DNA of 64,000 bases. It comes from Mycolicibacterium grossiae. GTDB taxonomy: Bacteria > Actinomycetota > Actinomycetes > Mycobacteriales > Mycobacteriaceae. The stretch is taken from NCBI RefSeq assembly GCF_008329645.1, contig NZ_CP043474.1:1302001-1366000 (forward strand), given 5' to 3'. The translations under genes were made by a program, and so were the position numbers. Positions 7,055 through 18,784 of the stretch are shown here, piece after piece (positions within the stretch are counted from its first letter, which is position 1; every line of letters begins with the position of its first letter). The notes beneath the pieces are model-generated. The model made no database searches, was not told the DNA's origin, and was given only the letters and a program-made list of their open reading frames with translations.

Positions 7055-8518
7055 ATGGGTCTGGTCGGCCGCTTCGAACGCAAACTCGAGTCCGGCGTCG
7101 GCGACGCCTTCGCGCGGGTCTTCGGCGGGGCGATCGTCCCGCAGGAAGTCGAGCTGATGCTGCAGCGCGAAGCCGAACTCAAAGTGCGCGAACTCCCCGG
7201 CGGCCACATTTTGGCACCGAACGAGTACGTCATTACCCTCAGTGTGCCCGACCATCGGAAGGTGAGCGCCGACCCCGATCTCACTGCCAGCAGTTTTGCC
7301 AGACACCTGGAGGGATACATCCATGACCAAGGGTGGCAAACGTATGGTGAGGTGGTCGTCGGATTCGAGCCGTCACCGAACCTGCACACGGGCCAACTCC
7401 GCGTCCGCGGAGCCGTCAACCCGGACACGACCTCGCAGACTTCAGACTCGGCGGGCGCACCCGCTCATGCATCACCTCTCCGCGCGAACACCGCAGAACC
7501 AGGAGTTCCATCGATGACCGACAACCCGAGTTACCGCGGCCAGGGCCAGGGACAAGGACAGCAGCCGGGCGACGACTACTACGACTACGGCCGCCAAGGC
7601 GAGGATCCCCGCCGCCCGTACCCGCCGGAGCAGGGCGGCTACCCGCAGCAGAATCCCGGCTACCCGCCGCAGCAGGGCGGCTATGACCGCGGCGGCTACC
7701 CCGAGCAGGGTGGCGGCTACGGCGAGCAGGGCGGCTACGGCGAGCAGGGTTACCCGCCGCCGTCCTACGACCAGCGGCCCCCCGCCGGTGGCGGCTACGG
7801 CCAGCCCGGTGGCTACGGCGACCAGGGTTACCCGCCGCCCGGCCAGGGTGGCTACGGCGCCCCCGGCGGTCAGGGCGGCTACGGCGCCCCGGCCGGCGAC
7901 TACGACTACGGCCGTCCGTCGGCGCCCCCGCCGCGCCACGACGACTACGGCCGCCCCGAGCCCCGTCCCGCCTACCCCGACCAGGGCGGCTACCCCGAGC
8001 AGGGTGGCGGCTACGGCGAGCAGGGCGGGTACGGCGACCAGGCCTACGGCGGCGGTTACGGCCGCCAGGACTACGGTCAGCCCGCGGGACAGCCCGCCGG
8101 CTACGACTACGGTCAGCCGCCCGCGCAGCAGGGCTACGGCGACCAGGCCTACGGTGGCGGCGCCGGGTACGCCGACGGCGGGTACGGCGCCGCGGGCGGC
8201 TACGGCGGCGGATACGGCACTGGTGCCGGTGGCGCGACGGTGACGTTGCAGCTCGACGACGGCAGCGGCCGCACCTACCAGCTGCGCGAGGGCGCCAACG
8301 TCATCGGCCGCGGCCAGGACGCCCAGTTCCGGCTGCCCGACACCGGCGTCAGCCGGCGGCACCTGGAGATCCGCTGGGACGGCCAGGTCGCGCTGCTGTC
8401 GGACCTCAACTCCACCAACGGCACGACGGTGAACAACGCGCCGGTGCAGGAGTGGCAGCTGGCGGACGGCGACGTCATCCGCCTCGGACACTCCGAGATC
8501 ATCGTCCGCGTCCACTAG
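7055..8518 (+). CDS. fhaA: FhaA, FHA-domain signalling protein with DUF3662 domain
   Basis: This is the orthologue of M. tuberculosis Rv0020c. It binds phosphothreonine on the MurJ (MviN) pseudokinase and restrains peptidoglycan synthesis at poles and septum. I chose the ATG at 7055 (M-G-L-V-G-R-F-E-R-K), preceded by GAGGTGG, giving 487 residues. Residues 1-130 are the DUF3662 domain. About 155-390 is low-complexity sequence rich in Gly, Tyr, Pro and Gln with repeated G-G-Y-G-E-Q-G units. The C-terminal FHA domain (about 400-487) has G-R-G-Q, S-R-R-H and N-S-T-N-G. It heads the fha-pstP-rodA-pbpA-pknA-pknB cluster, with 200 bases before fhaB. Confidence 0.95.
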   Translation: MGLVGRFERKLESGVGDAFARVFGGAIVPQEVELMLQREAELKVRELPGGHILAPNEYVITLSVPDHRKVSADPDLTASSFARHLEGYIHDQGWQTYGEVVVGFEPSPNLHTGQLRVRGAVNPDTTSQTSDSAGAPAHASPLRANTAEPGVPSMTDNPSYRGQGQGQGQQPGDDYYDYGRQGEDPRRPYPPEQGGYPQQNPGYPPQQGGYDRGGYPEQGGGYGEQGGYGEQGYPPPSYDQRPPAGGGYGQPGGYGDQGYPPPGQGGYGAPGGQGGYGAPAGDYDYGRPSAPPPRHDDYGRPEPRPAYPDQGGYPEQGGGYGEQGGYGDQAYGGGYGRQDYGQPAGQPAGYDYGQPPAQQGYGDQAYGGGAGYADGGYGAAGGYGGGYGTGAGGATVTLQLDDGSGRTYQLREGANVIGRGQDAQFRLPDTGVSRRHLEIRWDGQVALLSDLNSTNGTTVNNAPVQEWQLADGDVIRLGHSEIIVRVH

Positions 8519-8718
8519 GGCACGGTCGCGGCCGAGGACTCGAACGGGTCACGGCCGCGAGTCGAGGCGAACGCTTCCCCTCCACGCCGTTCACGGTGCA
8601 AGTATCGTGACGTTGCCGAGGGTGCCGAAGTGGTCTCGGCAGCCGGTGGTGCCGTCGCCCGGGCGACGGCCGGGACGTAGGTGATGCGGCAACGGGACGG
8701 TGACGGAGAGGACGTCGG

Positions 8719-9183
8719 ATGCAGGGGCTGGTTCTGCAGCTGACGCGTGTCGGGTTCCTGCTGCTGCTGTGGCTGTTCATCTGGTCGGTGCTGCGCATCC
8801 TGCGCACCGATCTCTATGCGCCGACCGGCGCGGTGATGGTCAAGCGGGGCCTCGCACTGCGCGGCACGCTGCTGCCCAACCGGCAGCGCAACGTCGCGCG
8901 CCAACTGGTGGTGACCGACGGCGCGCTGGCAGGCACCCGCATCACGCTCGGTACGCAGCCGGTGCTGATCGGCCGCGCCGACGACTCCACGCTCGTGCTC
9001 ACCGACGACTACGCGTCGACACGCCACGCACGGCTGTCGCCGCGCGGGAACGAGTGGTACGTCGAAGACCTAGGATCGACCAACGGCACATACCTCGACA
9101 GGGCGAAGGTGACGACGGCGGTTAGGGTTCCGATGGGTACGCCGGTACGGATCGGCAAGACGGCGATCGAGTTGCGCCCGTGA
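8719..9183 (+). CDS. fhaB: FhaB (FipA), membrane-anchored FHA protein
   Basis: At 154 residues it is almost the length of M. tuberculosis Rv0019c. One N-terminal membrane segment (residues 6-26, L-L-L-L-W-L-F-I-W) is followed by a cytoplasmic FHA domain with G-R-A-D-D-S, S-T-R-H and S-T-N-G-T-Y, the phosphothreonine-binding residues. The family is a substrate of the Pkn kinases and links them to septal complexes. The ATG is preceded by GGAGAGG. Its stop overlaps the GTG start of pstP, which begins a run of four-base overlaps through pknB. Confidence 0.95.
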   Translation: MQGLVLQLTRVGFLLLLWLFIWSVLRILRTDLYAPTGAVMVKRGLALRGTLLPNRQRNVARQLVVTDGALAGTRITLGTQPVLIGRADDSTLVLTDDYASTRHARLSPRGNEWYVEDLGSTNGTYLDRAKVTTAVRVPMGTPVRIGKTAIELRP

Positions 9184-10721
9184 CGCTCGTCCTTCGCTAC
9201 GCCGCCCGCAGCGACCGCGGCCTGGTGCGCGCCAACAACGAGGACTCGGTGTACGCCGGTGCCCGCCTGCTGGCACTCGCCGACGGCATGGGCGGCCACG
9301 CCGCCGGCGAGGTGGCGTCCCAGTTGGTCATCGCCGCACTCGCGCACCTCGACGACGACGAGCCCGGCGGCGACCTGCTCAACCAGCTCAACGAGGCCGT
9401 GCACGAGGGCAACGCGGCGATCGCCGCGCACGTGGAGGCCGACCCCGAACTGGAGGGGATGGGTACCACCCTCACCGCGATCCTGTTCGCGGGCAATCGA
9501 CTTGGGCTCGTGCACATCGGCGACTCCCGCGGCTACCTGATGCGCGACGGCGAGCTGAGCCAGATCACGAAGGACGACACGTTCGTCCAGACGCTCGTCG
9601 ACGAGGGCCGCATCACCGCCGAGGAGGCGCACAGCCACCCGCAGCGCTCGCTGATCATGCGCGCGCTGACCGGCCACGAGGTCGAGCCGACGCTGATCGT
9701 GCGGGAGGCCAAGGCCGGCGACCGCTACCTGCTGTGCTCCGACGGACTCTCCGACCCCGTCAGCCGCGACACGATCGCCGAGGCGCTGCAGATCGCCGAC
9801 GTCGCCGAGAGTGCGGACCGGCTCATCGAATTGGCACTGCGCGGTGGCGGCCCGGACAACGTGACCGTGGTGGTCGCCGACGTCGTCGACTACGACTACG
9901 GCCAGACCCAACCCATCCTGGCCGGCGCCGTCTCCGGTGACGACGACCAGACCGCGCCGCCCAATACCGCCGCCGGCCGCGCGTCGGCGTTCAACCCCAA
10001 GCGCGCCGCGCCGGCCAAGCGCCCCGCGGTGGAACCCGAACCGCCGCCGAAGAAGCCGCGGTCACGACGCACGATGCTCATCGCGGTGATCCTGCTGGTG
10101 TTGCTGATCGGGGCCGGGCTCGCCGTCGGGCGGATGATGATCCGCAGCAACTACTACGTCGCCGAGCACGACGGCGCGGTCTACATCATGCGCGGCGTCC
10201 AGGGTTCGCTGCTGGGCTTCCCGCTGCAGGAGCCGTACCGGGTGGCCTGCCTCGACGACCGCAACGGGCTGCGCATCATCGGCGTCGACGACGCCCGCAC
10301 CGACTGCGAACTCCTCGAGATCGGCGACCTCCGCGAATCCGAACGCGCGCAGGTGGCCGCCGGCCTGCCGACCGGATCGGTGGACGACGCGATCCGCCAG
10401 TTGCGCGACCTCGCCGCCAGCTCACTGCTGCCGATCTGCGCACCGCCGCGCCCCGCCACCACGACCACCGCTGCGCCGCCACCGACCTCCGGCGCCCCGT
10501 CGACCTCCGGCACGCCGACCGCATCGGGGACGCCGGCGACCACCTCGCCGTCACGCGGGCCCCTTCCCGGCCCGGCGCCGGAGACCCCGACCACGGTGAC
10601 GTCGCCGCCGACCGCCGACGATCCCAACGCGTCCACTCCCCCGCCCGCACCGTCCCCGACCGTCACGGCGCTGCCTCCCTCACCCCAGGAGCCGGGCACC
10701 ACCTGCCGGGCCGCGTCATGA
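9180..10721 (+). CDS. pstP: PstP, PP2C-type Ser/Thr protein phosphatase
   Basis: It removes phosphate from PknA, PknB and their targets. The N-terminal PP2C domain (about residues 1-240) shows N-N-E-D-S, D-G-M-G-G-H, G-D-S-R-G, S-D-G-L-S-D and G-G-P-D-N-V, the metal-binding motifs. A linker and a single membrane segment (about 299-320) lead to an extracellular domain ending in a Pro/Thr/Ser-rich tail. Length is 513 residues, typical of the family. The start is GTG inside the fhaB stop, and the end overlaps rodA by four bases. Confidence 0.96.
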   Translation: MTLVLRYAARSDRGLVRANNEDSVYAGARLLALADGMGGHAAGEVASQLVIAALAHLDDDEPGGDLLNQLNEAVHEGNAAIAAHVEADPELEGMGTTLTAILFAGNRLGLVHIGDSRGYLMRDGELSQITKDDTFVQTLVDEGRITAEEAHSHPQRSLIMRALTGHEVEPTLIVREAKAGDRYLLCSDGLSDPVSRDTIAEALQIADVAESADRLIELALRGGGPDNVTVVVADVVDYDYGQTQPILAGAVSGDDDQTAPPNTAAGRASAFNPKRAAPAKRPAVEPEPPPKKPRSRRTMLIAVILLVLLIGAGLAVGRMMIRSNYYVAEHDGAVYIMRGVQGSLLGFPLQEPYRVACLDDRNGLRIIGVDDARTDCELLEIGDLRESERAQVAAGLPTGSVDDAIRQLRDLAASSLLPICAPPRPATTTTAAPPPTSGAPSTSGTPTASGTPATTSPSRGPLPGPAPETPTTVTSPPTADDPNASTPPPAPSPTVTALPPSPQEPGTTCRAAS

Positions 10722-12130
10722 CGACCCAGCCGCAGGCCGCCGTCACCGTCGTTCCGCCCATGCCCACCCGGCGCAACGCGGAACTGCTGCTGCTCGGCTT
10801 CGCGGCCGTCATCACGATGGTGGCCCTGCTGCTCGTCGAGGCGAACCAGGAGCAGGGGCTGAGCTGGGACCTGCTGCAGTACCTGGTCGGCTACGTGGCG
10901 CTGTTCGCAGGCGCGCACCTCGCGATCCGGCGGTTCGCGCCGTACGCCGATCCGCTGCTGCTGCCGATCGTCGCGCTACTGAATGGCCTGGGGCTGGTCA
11001 TGATCCACCGCCTCGACCTGACCGCGCCGCTGGACGCCGGGGCCGCCCCCGGACCGAGCGCCAACCAGCAGATGCTCTGGACGCTGGTCGGCGTCATCGG
11101 GTTCGCCGCGGTCGTCGCCTTCCTGCACGACCACCGCATGCTGGCCAAGTACGGCTACGTCTGCGGGTTGACCGGTCTGGTGCTGCTGGTGATCCCCGCG
11201 CTGCTGCCGCGGTCGATGTCCGAGCAGGGCGGCGCCAAGATCTGGATTCGCCTGCCCGGCTTCTCGATTCAGCCCGCCGAGTTCTCGAAGATCCTGCTGC
11301 TGGTGTTCTTCGCATCGGTGCTGGTGTCCAAGCGCAGCCTGTTCACCAGTGCGGGCAAGCACGTGCTGGGCCTCAACCTGCCGCGACCGCGCGACCTCGC
11401 TCCCCTGCTCGCCGCGTGGATCGCGTCGATCGGCGTCATGGTGTTCGAGAAGGACCTGGGCACCTCGCTGCTGCTGTACGCCTCGTTCCTGGTGTTGGTG
11501 TACGTCGCCACCGACCGGATCAGCTGGGTGCTCCTGGGGCTCGGCCTGTTCGCCATCGGCAGCGTCGCGGCGTACTACGCCTTCGGCCACGTCCGGGTGC
11601 GCGTGCAGAACTGGCTCGATCCGTTCGCCGATCCCGACGGTGCCGGCTATCAGATGGTGCAGTCGCTGTTCAGCTTCGCCACCGGCGGCATCTTCGGCAC
11701 CGGGCTGGGCAACGGCCAGCCCGGCACGGTGCCCGCGGCGTCGACGGACTTCATCATCGCCGCGGTCGGCGAGGAACTCGGGCTGGTGGGCTTCGCCGGC
11801 GTGCTGATGCTCTACACGATCGTCATCGTCCGCGGCATGCGCACCGCGATCGCCGTGCGCGACAGCTTCGGCAAGCTGCTGGCCGCGGGCCTGGCCGCCA
11901 CGCTCGGCATCCAGCTGTTCATCGTGGTCGGCGGCGTCACCAAGCTGATCCCGCTGACCGGCCTCACGACGCCGTGGATGTCCTACGGCGGATCGTCGCT
12001 GCTGGCCAACTACGTGCTGCTGGCCATCCTGATCCGCATCTCGCACGCGGCACGGCGGCCCATCACCACGAAGGGTCCGACGCCCGGGCCGATCGCCTCC
12101 GCCAGCACGGAGGTGATCTCGAAGGTATGA
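10718..12130 (+). CDS. rodA: RodA, SEDS peptidoglycan glycosyltransferase
   Basis: This polytopic membrane protein of 470 residues belongs to the FtsW/RodA/SpoVE family and polymerises lipid II into glycan strands together with a class B penicillin-binding protein. About ten to twelve hydrophobic segments are visible. The conserved [10 protein letters not shown] and E-K-D-L-G-T-S-L-L motifs and the C-terminal G-E-E-L-G-L-V-G and S-Y-G-G-S-S segments are intact. It overlaps pstP and pbpA by four bases each; PbpA is its expected partner. Confidence 0.95.
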   Translation: MTTQPQAAVTVVPPMPTRRNAELLLLGFAAVITMVALLLVEANQEQGLSWDLLQYLVGYVALFAGAHLAIRRFAPYADPLLLPIVALLNGLGLVMIHRLDLTAPLDAGAAPGPSANQQMLWTLVGVIGFAAVVAFLHDHRMLAKYGYVCGLTGLVLLVIPALLPRSMSEQGGAKIWIRLPGFSIQPAEFSKILLLVFFASVLVSKRSLFTSAGKHVLGLNLPRPRDLAPLLAAWIASIGVMVFEKDLGTSLLLYASFLVLVYVATDRISWVLLGLGLFAIGSVAAYYAFGHVRVRVQNWLDPFADPDGAGYQMVQSLFSFATGGIFGTGLGNGQPGTVPAASTDFIIAAVGEELGLVGFAGVLMLYTIVIVRGMRTAIAVRDSFGKLLAAGLAATLGIQLFIVVGGVTKLIPLTGLTTPWMSYGGSSLLANYVLLAILIRISHAARRPITTKGPTPGPIASASTEVISKV

Positions 12131-13602
12131 ACACCTCGCTGCGTCGTATCTCCCTCGCGCTGATGGTCCTCGTCATCCTGCTGCTGGGCAACGCGACGCT
12201 CACCCAGGTCTTCACCGCCGACGGGCTGCGTTCGGATCCGCGCAACCAGCGCGTGCTGCTCGACGAGTACTCCCGCCAGCGCGGCCAGATCACCGCGGGC
12301 GGCCAGCTGCTCGCCTATTCGGTGGCCACCGACGGGCGGTTGCGCTACCTGCGCGTCTACCCCAACCCGCTGGCGTACGCCCCGGTGACCGGCTTCTACT
12401 CGCTGCGCTTCTCCAGCACCGGTCTGGAGCGCGCCGAGGGCCCGATCCTCAACGGGTCCGACGAGCGGTTGTTCGGCCGGCGGCTGGCCGATTTCTTCAC
12501 CGGTCGCGACCCGCGCGGCGGCAACGTCGGCACCACGATCAACCCGGACGTGCAGGAGGCGGCCTGGGACGCCATGGCCCAGGGCTGCGGCGGACCGTGC
12601 AAGGGTTCGGTCGTCGCGCTGGAGCCGTCCACCGGAAAGATCCTGGCCATGGTGTCCGCCCCCTCGTACGACCCGAACCTGCTGGCGTCGCACGACGTCG
12701 AGGAGCAGTCGGCCGCCTGGGAGCGGTTGCGCGACGATCCCGAGTCACCGCTGGTGAACCGTGCCATCTCCGAGACGTACCCGCCGGGGTCGACGTTCAA
12801 GGTGATCACCACCGCCGCCGCCCTGGCCAACGGCGCGACGCCGGACACGCAGCTGACGTCCGCACCGCGAATCGTCCTGCCGGACAGCACGTCCACGCTG
12901 GAGAACTACGGCGGCACGTCATGCGGCAGCGGCCCGTCGACCACGCTGCGGGAGGCGTTCGCCCGCTCCTGCAACACCGCCTTCGTCCAGATGGGCATCG
13001 ACACCGGAGCCGACAAGCTTCGCGAGGCCGCACGCGGGTTCGGCGTCGACCAGCCGACCGTGCCGATCCCCCTTCAGGTCGTCGAGTCGACCCTCGGCCC
13101 CATCAGCGACGCCGCCGCGCTCGGCATGTCGAGCATCGGCCAGAAGGACGTCGCCCTCACGCCACTGCAGAACGCGATGGTGGCCGCCACCGTCGCCAAC
13201 GGAGGGGTCGCCATGACGCCCTACCTGGTGTCGGACCTGCGGGGTCCGGACCTGTCGAACGTCGCGACGACGACCCCCACCGAGGCTCGCCGGGCGGTAT
13301 CTTCGCAGGTCGCTACTACACTGACGGATCTGATGATTGGCGCCGAACAGGTGACTCAGCAGAAGGGAGCCATCGCCGGCGTGCAGATCGCTTCCAAGAC
13401 GGGCACCGCCGAACACGGGACGGACCCGCGCAACACGCCCCCGCACGCCTGGTACATCGCGTTTGCGCCGGCCAAGGCTCCCAAGGTGGCCGTCGCGGTC
13501 CTGGTGGAGAATGGGGGCGACCGATTGTCCGCCACGGGCGGTGCAGTGGCCGCGCCGATCGGCCGCGCCACCATCGCCGCTGCGCTGCGGGAGGGATCAT
13601 GA
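12127..13602 (+). CDS. pbpA: PbpA, class B penicillin-binding protein (transpeptidase)
   Basis: It cross-links peptidoglycan at growth and division sites. The 491 residues match M. tuberculosis Rv0016c in length. A signal-anchor segment at residues 10-28 is followed by a dimerisation region and the transpeptidase domain with S-T-F-K (catalytic serine), S-C-N and K-T-G-T motifs in order. PknB is reported to phosphorylate the family. The ATG at 12127 overlaps the rodA stop, and the stop overlaps the pknA ATG. Confidence 0.95.
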   Translation: MNTSLRRISLALMVLVILLLGNATLTQVFTADGLRSDPRNQRVLLDEYSRQRGQITAGGQLLAYSVATDGRLRYLRVYPNPLAYAPVTGFYSLRFSSTGLERAEGPILNGSDERLFGRRLADFFTGRDPRGGNVGTTINPDVQEAAWDAMAQGCGGPCKGSVVALEPSTGKILAMVSAPSYDPNLLASHDVEEQSAAWERLRDDPESPLVNRAISETYPPGSTFKVITTAAALANGATPDTQLTSAPRIVLPDSTSTLENYGGTSCGSGPSTTLREAFARSCNTAFVQMGIDTGADKLREAARGFGVDQPTVPIPLQVVESTLGPISDAAALGMSSIGQKDVALTPLQNAMVAATVANGGVAMTPYLVSDLRGPDLSNVATTTPTEARRAVSSQVATTLTDLMIGAEQVTQQKGAIAGVQIASKTGTAEHGTDPRNTPPHAWYIAFAPAKAPKVAVAVLVENGGDRLSATGGAVAAPIGRATIAAALREGS

Positions 13603-14902
13603 GCGCGCGCGTCGGAGTGACGCTGTCCGACCGCTACCGGTTGCAGCGGCTCATCGCCACCGGCGGCATGGGGCAGGTCTGGGAGGGTCTGGACAGCCGC
13701 CTGGGCCGTCAGGTGGCCATCAAGGTGCTCAAGGCCGAGTACTCCACCGATCCCGAGTTCGTCGAGCGCTTCCGCGCCGAGGCGCGCACGGTCGCCATGC
13801 TCAACCATCCCGGCATCGCGAGCGTGTACGACTACGGCGAGACCGAACTCGACGGCGAGGGCCGCACCGCCTACCTGGTCATGGAGCTCGTCAACGGCGA
13901 GCCGCTCAACGCCGTCATCAAGCGCACCGGGCGGCTGTCGCTGCGGCACGCGCTGGACATGCTCGAGCAGACCGGCCGTGCGCTGCAGGTCGCGCACACG
14001 GCGGGCCTGGTGCACCGCGACGTGAAGCCCGGCAACATCCTCATCACGCCCACCGGCCAGGTGAAGCTCACCGACTTCGGCATCGCCAAGGCCGTCGACG
14101 CGGCGCCGGTGACCCAGACCGGCATGGTCATGGGCACCGCGCAGTACATCGCCCCGGAGCAGGCCCTCGGCCGGGACGCCACCGCCGCCAGTGACGTCTA
14201 CTCGCTGGGAGTCGTTGGCTACGAATCGGTTTCGGGCCGCCGCCCGTTCACCGGTGACGGCGCGCTGACGGTGGCGATGAAGCACATCAAGGAGCAGCCC
14301 GCGCCGCTGCCGGCCGACCTGCCGCCCAACGTCCGCGAGCTGATCGAGATCACGCTGGCGAAGGAACCCGGCCTGCGGTACCGCACCGGCGGTGCCTTCG
14401 CCGACGCCGTCGCGGCCGTGCGGGCGGGACGTCGGCCGCCGCGGCCCAACCAGGCGCCGGCGATCGGCCGGGCCACCCCGGCCGCCATCCCGTCCAGCGC
14501 GCAGGTGCGCTCGACCGCCGACTACGGCCGCCCGCCGACGCAGGCCCGCCCGCGGGCCACCACCGGAACGCACCGGCCCGCGCCGCCGCCGCGCCGCACC
14601 TTCTCCTCGGGTCAGCGGGCGCTGCTGTGGGCCGCCGGCGTGCTCGGCGCCCTGGCGATCGTCATCGCGATCCTCATCGTGCTCAACGCGCAGGACCGCA
14701 AGGACCAGCAACTCCCGCCGCCGACGATCACCAACACCATCACCACCGAGGCGCCACCCCCGTCACCATCGGCGATGCCGCGAATCGACCTGGATCCAGC
14801 ACCGCCTGTGGCCCGCGATTGGACCGCGGCGGGTGACATCGGCGAAGCTTGGGTACAGACGGTGGCGGCGCACTCCCGCGCCCCCCACGAACAGACATAC
14901 CG

Positions 14903-14906
<4 letters not shown>
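13599..14906 (+). CDS. pknA: PknA, Ser/Thr protein kinase
   Basis: It is an eukaryotic-type kinase regulating cell shape and division. The kinase domain (about residues 10-275) shows T-G-G-M-G-Q-V-W, the lysine in [17 protein letters not shown] and A-P-E. The activation loop T-Q-T-G-M-V-M-G-T carries the expected autophosphorylated threonines. A Pro/Arg-rich juxtamembrane linker and one membrane segment (about 343-365) precede a short Pro-rich external tail without PASTA domains, as usual for PknA. Length is 435 residues. It overlaps pbpA and pknB by four bases. Confidence 0.96.
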
Positions 14907-16754
<1,848 letters not shown>

Positions 16755-16777
<23 letters not shown>

Positions 16778-17420
16778 CGGCGCGGACGGTGTCGGCGACC
16801 TCCTGCTCGAGCTGACGCACCAGGGTCTCGTCGGGCGCGATGCCGCACAGCGTCAGCCAGTTGGCGAGCATGCGGTGGCCACCCTCGGTGAGGATCGACT
16901 CGGGGTGGAACTGCACGCCGTGGATCGGCAGCTCGGCGTGCTGCACGGCCATGATGACGCCACCCTCGGTGTGGGCGGTGGCCGTCAGCTCGTCGGGCAG
17001 CGTCTCGGGCAGGATCGTCAGCGAGTGGTAGCGCGTGGCGGTGAACGGATCGGGCAGCCCGCGCAGCACGCCGAGATCGTCGTGGTGCACGACGCTGGTC
17101 TTGCCGTGCAGCAGCTCGGGCGCACGGTCGACGGTGCCGCCGAAGGCGACGCCGATCGCCTGGTGGCCCAGGCAGACGCCGAGCAGGGGAGTGGCGGACG
17201 ACGCGCAGGCCTCGACGAGCGCGATCGACGCGCCGGCCCGCTCCGGGGTGCCCGGTCCCGGGCTCAGCAGGACGCCGTCGAAGTCCCCCGCCACGCCGTC
17301 CGCGTCGGCCAGTCGGGCGTCGTCGTTGCGCCACACCTGCGCCGTCACCCCGAGCTGACCGAGGTACTGCACGAGGTTGAAGACGAAGCTGTCGTAGTTG
17401 TCGACGACGAGAACCTGCAT
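16755..17420 (-). CDS. trpG: Glutamine amidotransferase component (TrpG/PabA)
   Basis: This class I glutamine amidotransferase releases ammonia from glutamine for anthranilate or p-aminobenzoate synthase. The 221 residues contain the oxyanion strand G-P-G-T-P, the nucleophile in G-V-C-L-G-H-Q, and the catalytic His-Glu pair in V-Q-F-H-P-E-S. I chose the ATG at 17420 over an adjacent TTG. No trpE or pabB gene is nearby, so the partner is encoded elsewhere and trpG versus pabA cannot be decided here. Its 3' end overlaps pknB tail to tail. Confidence 0.9.
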
Positions 17421-17465
17421 CAACCCAGGTTACTGGGGCGAGGCGACGCGGGTCCCGGCGGGAAG

Positions 17466-18242
17466 TCAGTAGCCGAGCGGACCGGCCGGCTTGGCGTAGC
17501 GCATGCGCAGTGGCGCGTCGTAGCCGGCCAGGTCGACGCGCCCGCGTGCCTCCTCGGAGTAGCCGAGCCCGAACCGCACCACGTACTGGCGGTACAGCGT
17601 GACCAGGGGCGCGGCGGCCAGCGCCGCCTGCATGGCGCCGACGTCGCCGACGGCGGTGATGACGTAGGGCGGGCTGTAGGTCCTGCCGTTGAGCAGCAGC
17701 GTGTTCCCGACGCAGCGCGGCGCGGAGGTGCCGATGATGCGCTGATCCTGCATCTGGATGCCCTCGGCACCGGCGCTCCACAGCGCGTTGAGCACCGCCT
17801 GGACGTCCTGCTGGTGCACCACCAGGTCGTCCGGGGACGCATCGCCGGGGAAGCGCCCCTCGGCATCGCGCTGGGCGTCGTTCAGCGTGACGACGAGACC
17901 CGGTCCGCGTAGGGGCGCCACGCCCGCGTCGACGGCCAGGGTGTCCGCGCGGCCGGTGATCACCGTCAGCGCCGCGTCGGCGCTCGGGGAACCGCCGTGG
18001 TGATTGTCGACCTCCCCGACGAGGGCATCGCGCTGTGCGGTGAGCCGGTCGACCGACTGCTGCGCCTCGCGGACCAGGTCGACGAGCCGGGGAGCGTCGC
18101 TGCGGCGGATCTCGCCGCCCCCGGACACCGTGTGCGTGGTGGCCAGCAGCAGGCCCGCGCACAGGCAGACGATCGGCACGCCGTACCGCCACACCGAGCG
18201 TCGCGGCGGGGGGGTGTCGTCGGATCGCACGCCGTGTGCCAC
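17466..18242 (-). CDS. DUF881 family membrane protein (Rv0012-like)
   Basis: The 258-residue protein has one N-terminal membrane segment (about residues 20-40, Y-G-V-P-I-V-C-L-C-A), a short coiled-coil-like stretch and an external DUF881 domain with G-P-G-L-V-V-T-L-N-D and V-L-N-A-L-W-S-A-G-A-E. The family is common in actinobacteria and Firmicutes near cell-division genes; its role is unsettled. The start is GTG. It lies 45 bases upstream of trpG on the same strand and divergent from crgA. Confidence 0.85.
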   Translation of the reverse strand: MAHGVRSDDTPPPRRSVWRYGVPIVCLCAGLLLATTHTVSGGGEIRRSDAPRLVDLVREAQQSVDRLTAQRDALVGEVDNHHGGSPSADAALTVITGRADTLAVDAGVAPLRGPGLVVTLNDAQRDAEGRFPGDASPDDLVVHQQDVQAVLNALWSAGAEGIQMQDQRIIGTSAPRCVGNTLLLNGRTYSPPYVITAVGDVGAMQAALAAAPLVTLYRQYVVRFGLGYSEEARGRVDLAGYDAPLRMRYAKPAGPLGY

Positions 18243-18289
18243 CGCTGCCCTCCCTTCGACGGTCGTACCGGCCCGAGGCCCCGCTGAGC

Positions 18290-18295
18290 TAGGCT
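18290..18295 (+). promoter_or_regulatory. Candidate -10 element of crgA (TAGGCT)
   Basis: TAGGCT fits TANNNT 76 bases before the crgA start, in the divergent region with the DUF881 gene. No clear -35 is present. Confidence 0.35.
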
Positions 18296-18371
18296 CTTGG
18301 GTGCATCAGCTCCATCGTCGCACCTCACTGCACCGAGCCAGTGCGGTAGCCCCGAACGCCCGAAGGTACCC

Positions 18372-18656
18372 ATGCCCAAGTCGAAGGTCCGCAAGAAGAA
18401 CGACTTCACCGTCAACCCGGTGAGCCGTACTCCGGTGAAGGTCAAGGCTGGTCCGTCGAGCACCTGGTTCGTGGCGCTGTTCATCGGGCTCATGCTCATC
18501 GGTCTGGTGTGGCTGCTGGTATTCCAGCTCGCCGCCACCAACCCCGTCGACGCCCCGGGCTTCCTCACCTGGATGGCCGACCTCGCGCAGTGGAACTACG
18601 CGATCGCCTTCGCCTTCATGATCACCGGGCTGCTGCTCACCATGCGGTGGCGCTGA
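18372..18656 (+). CDS. crgA: CrgA, divisome/elongasome coordinating membrane protein
   Basis: The 94-residue protein begins [12 protein letters not shown] and has two membrane segments (about 33-53 and 71-90), the standard CrgA layout. In mycobacteria CrgA recruits penicillin-binding proteins and CwsA to the septum. I placed the start at the ATG at 18372; the frame is open further upstream but that part is not CrgA-like. The gene is followed by a gap with two palindromes and a DnaA-box-like sequence. Confidence 0.95.
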   Translation: MPKSKVRKKNDFTVNPVSRTPVKVKAGPSSTWFVALFIGLMLIGLVWLLVFQLAATNPVDAPGFLTWMADLAQWNYAIAFAFMITGLLLTMRWR

Positions 18657-18700
18657 TTCGTCACGTGCGCGTTCTCCGTTTCGCAACCCGCTCGTCACCC

Positions 18701-18749
18701 AATCACATCGATGTGATTCATCCCCATTGGGGATAGCGCATGTGGATAA
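18701..18749. promoter_or_regulatory. Two palindromes and a DnaA-box match upstream of the PH-like gene
   Basis: AATCACATCGATGTGATT at 18701-18718 is a perfect 18-base palindrome. ATCCCCA-T-TGGGGAT follows at 18720-18734. TGTGGATAA at 18741-18749 is the exact complement of the DnaA box TTATCCACA. All lie in the 128-base gap between crgA and the next gene, 36 bases or more before its GTG. Confidence 0.7.
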
Positions 18750-18784
18750 CGACATCGGCCTTGGTGAGAGGGTGTGCATAGCCC

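Noticed and set aside
7516..8230. Repetitive DNA that might be a CRISPR or satellite array
   Set aside because: It is the Gly/Tyr/Gln-rich coding linker of fhaA; repeats are irregular and in frame, with no spacers.
8519..8718. tRNA-like GACTCGAACGGGTC segment and inverted repeats between fhaA and fhaB
   Set aside because: Only overlapping short GC arms are present; there is no full cloverleaf and no T tract, so neither a tRNA nor a terminator can be supported.
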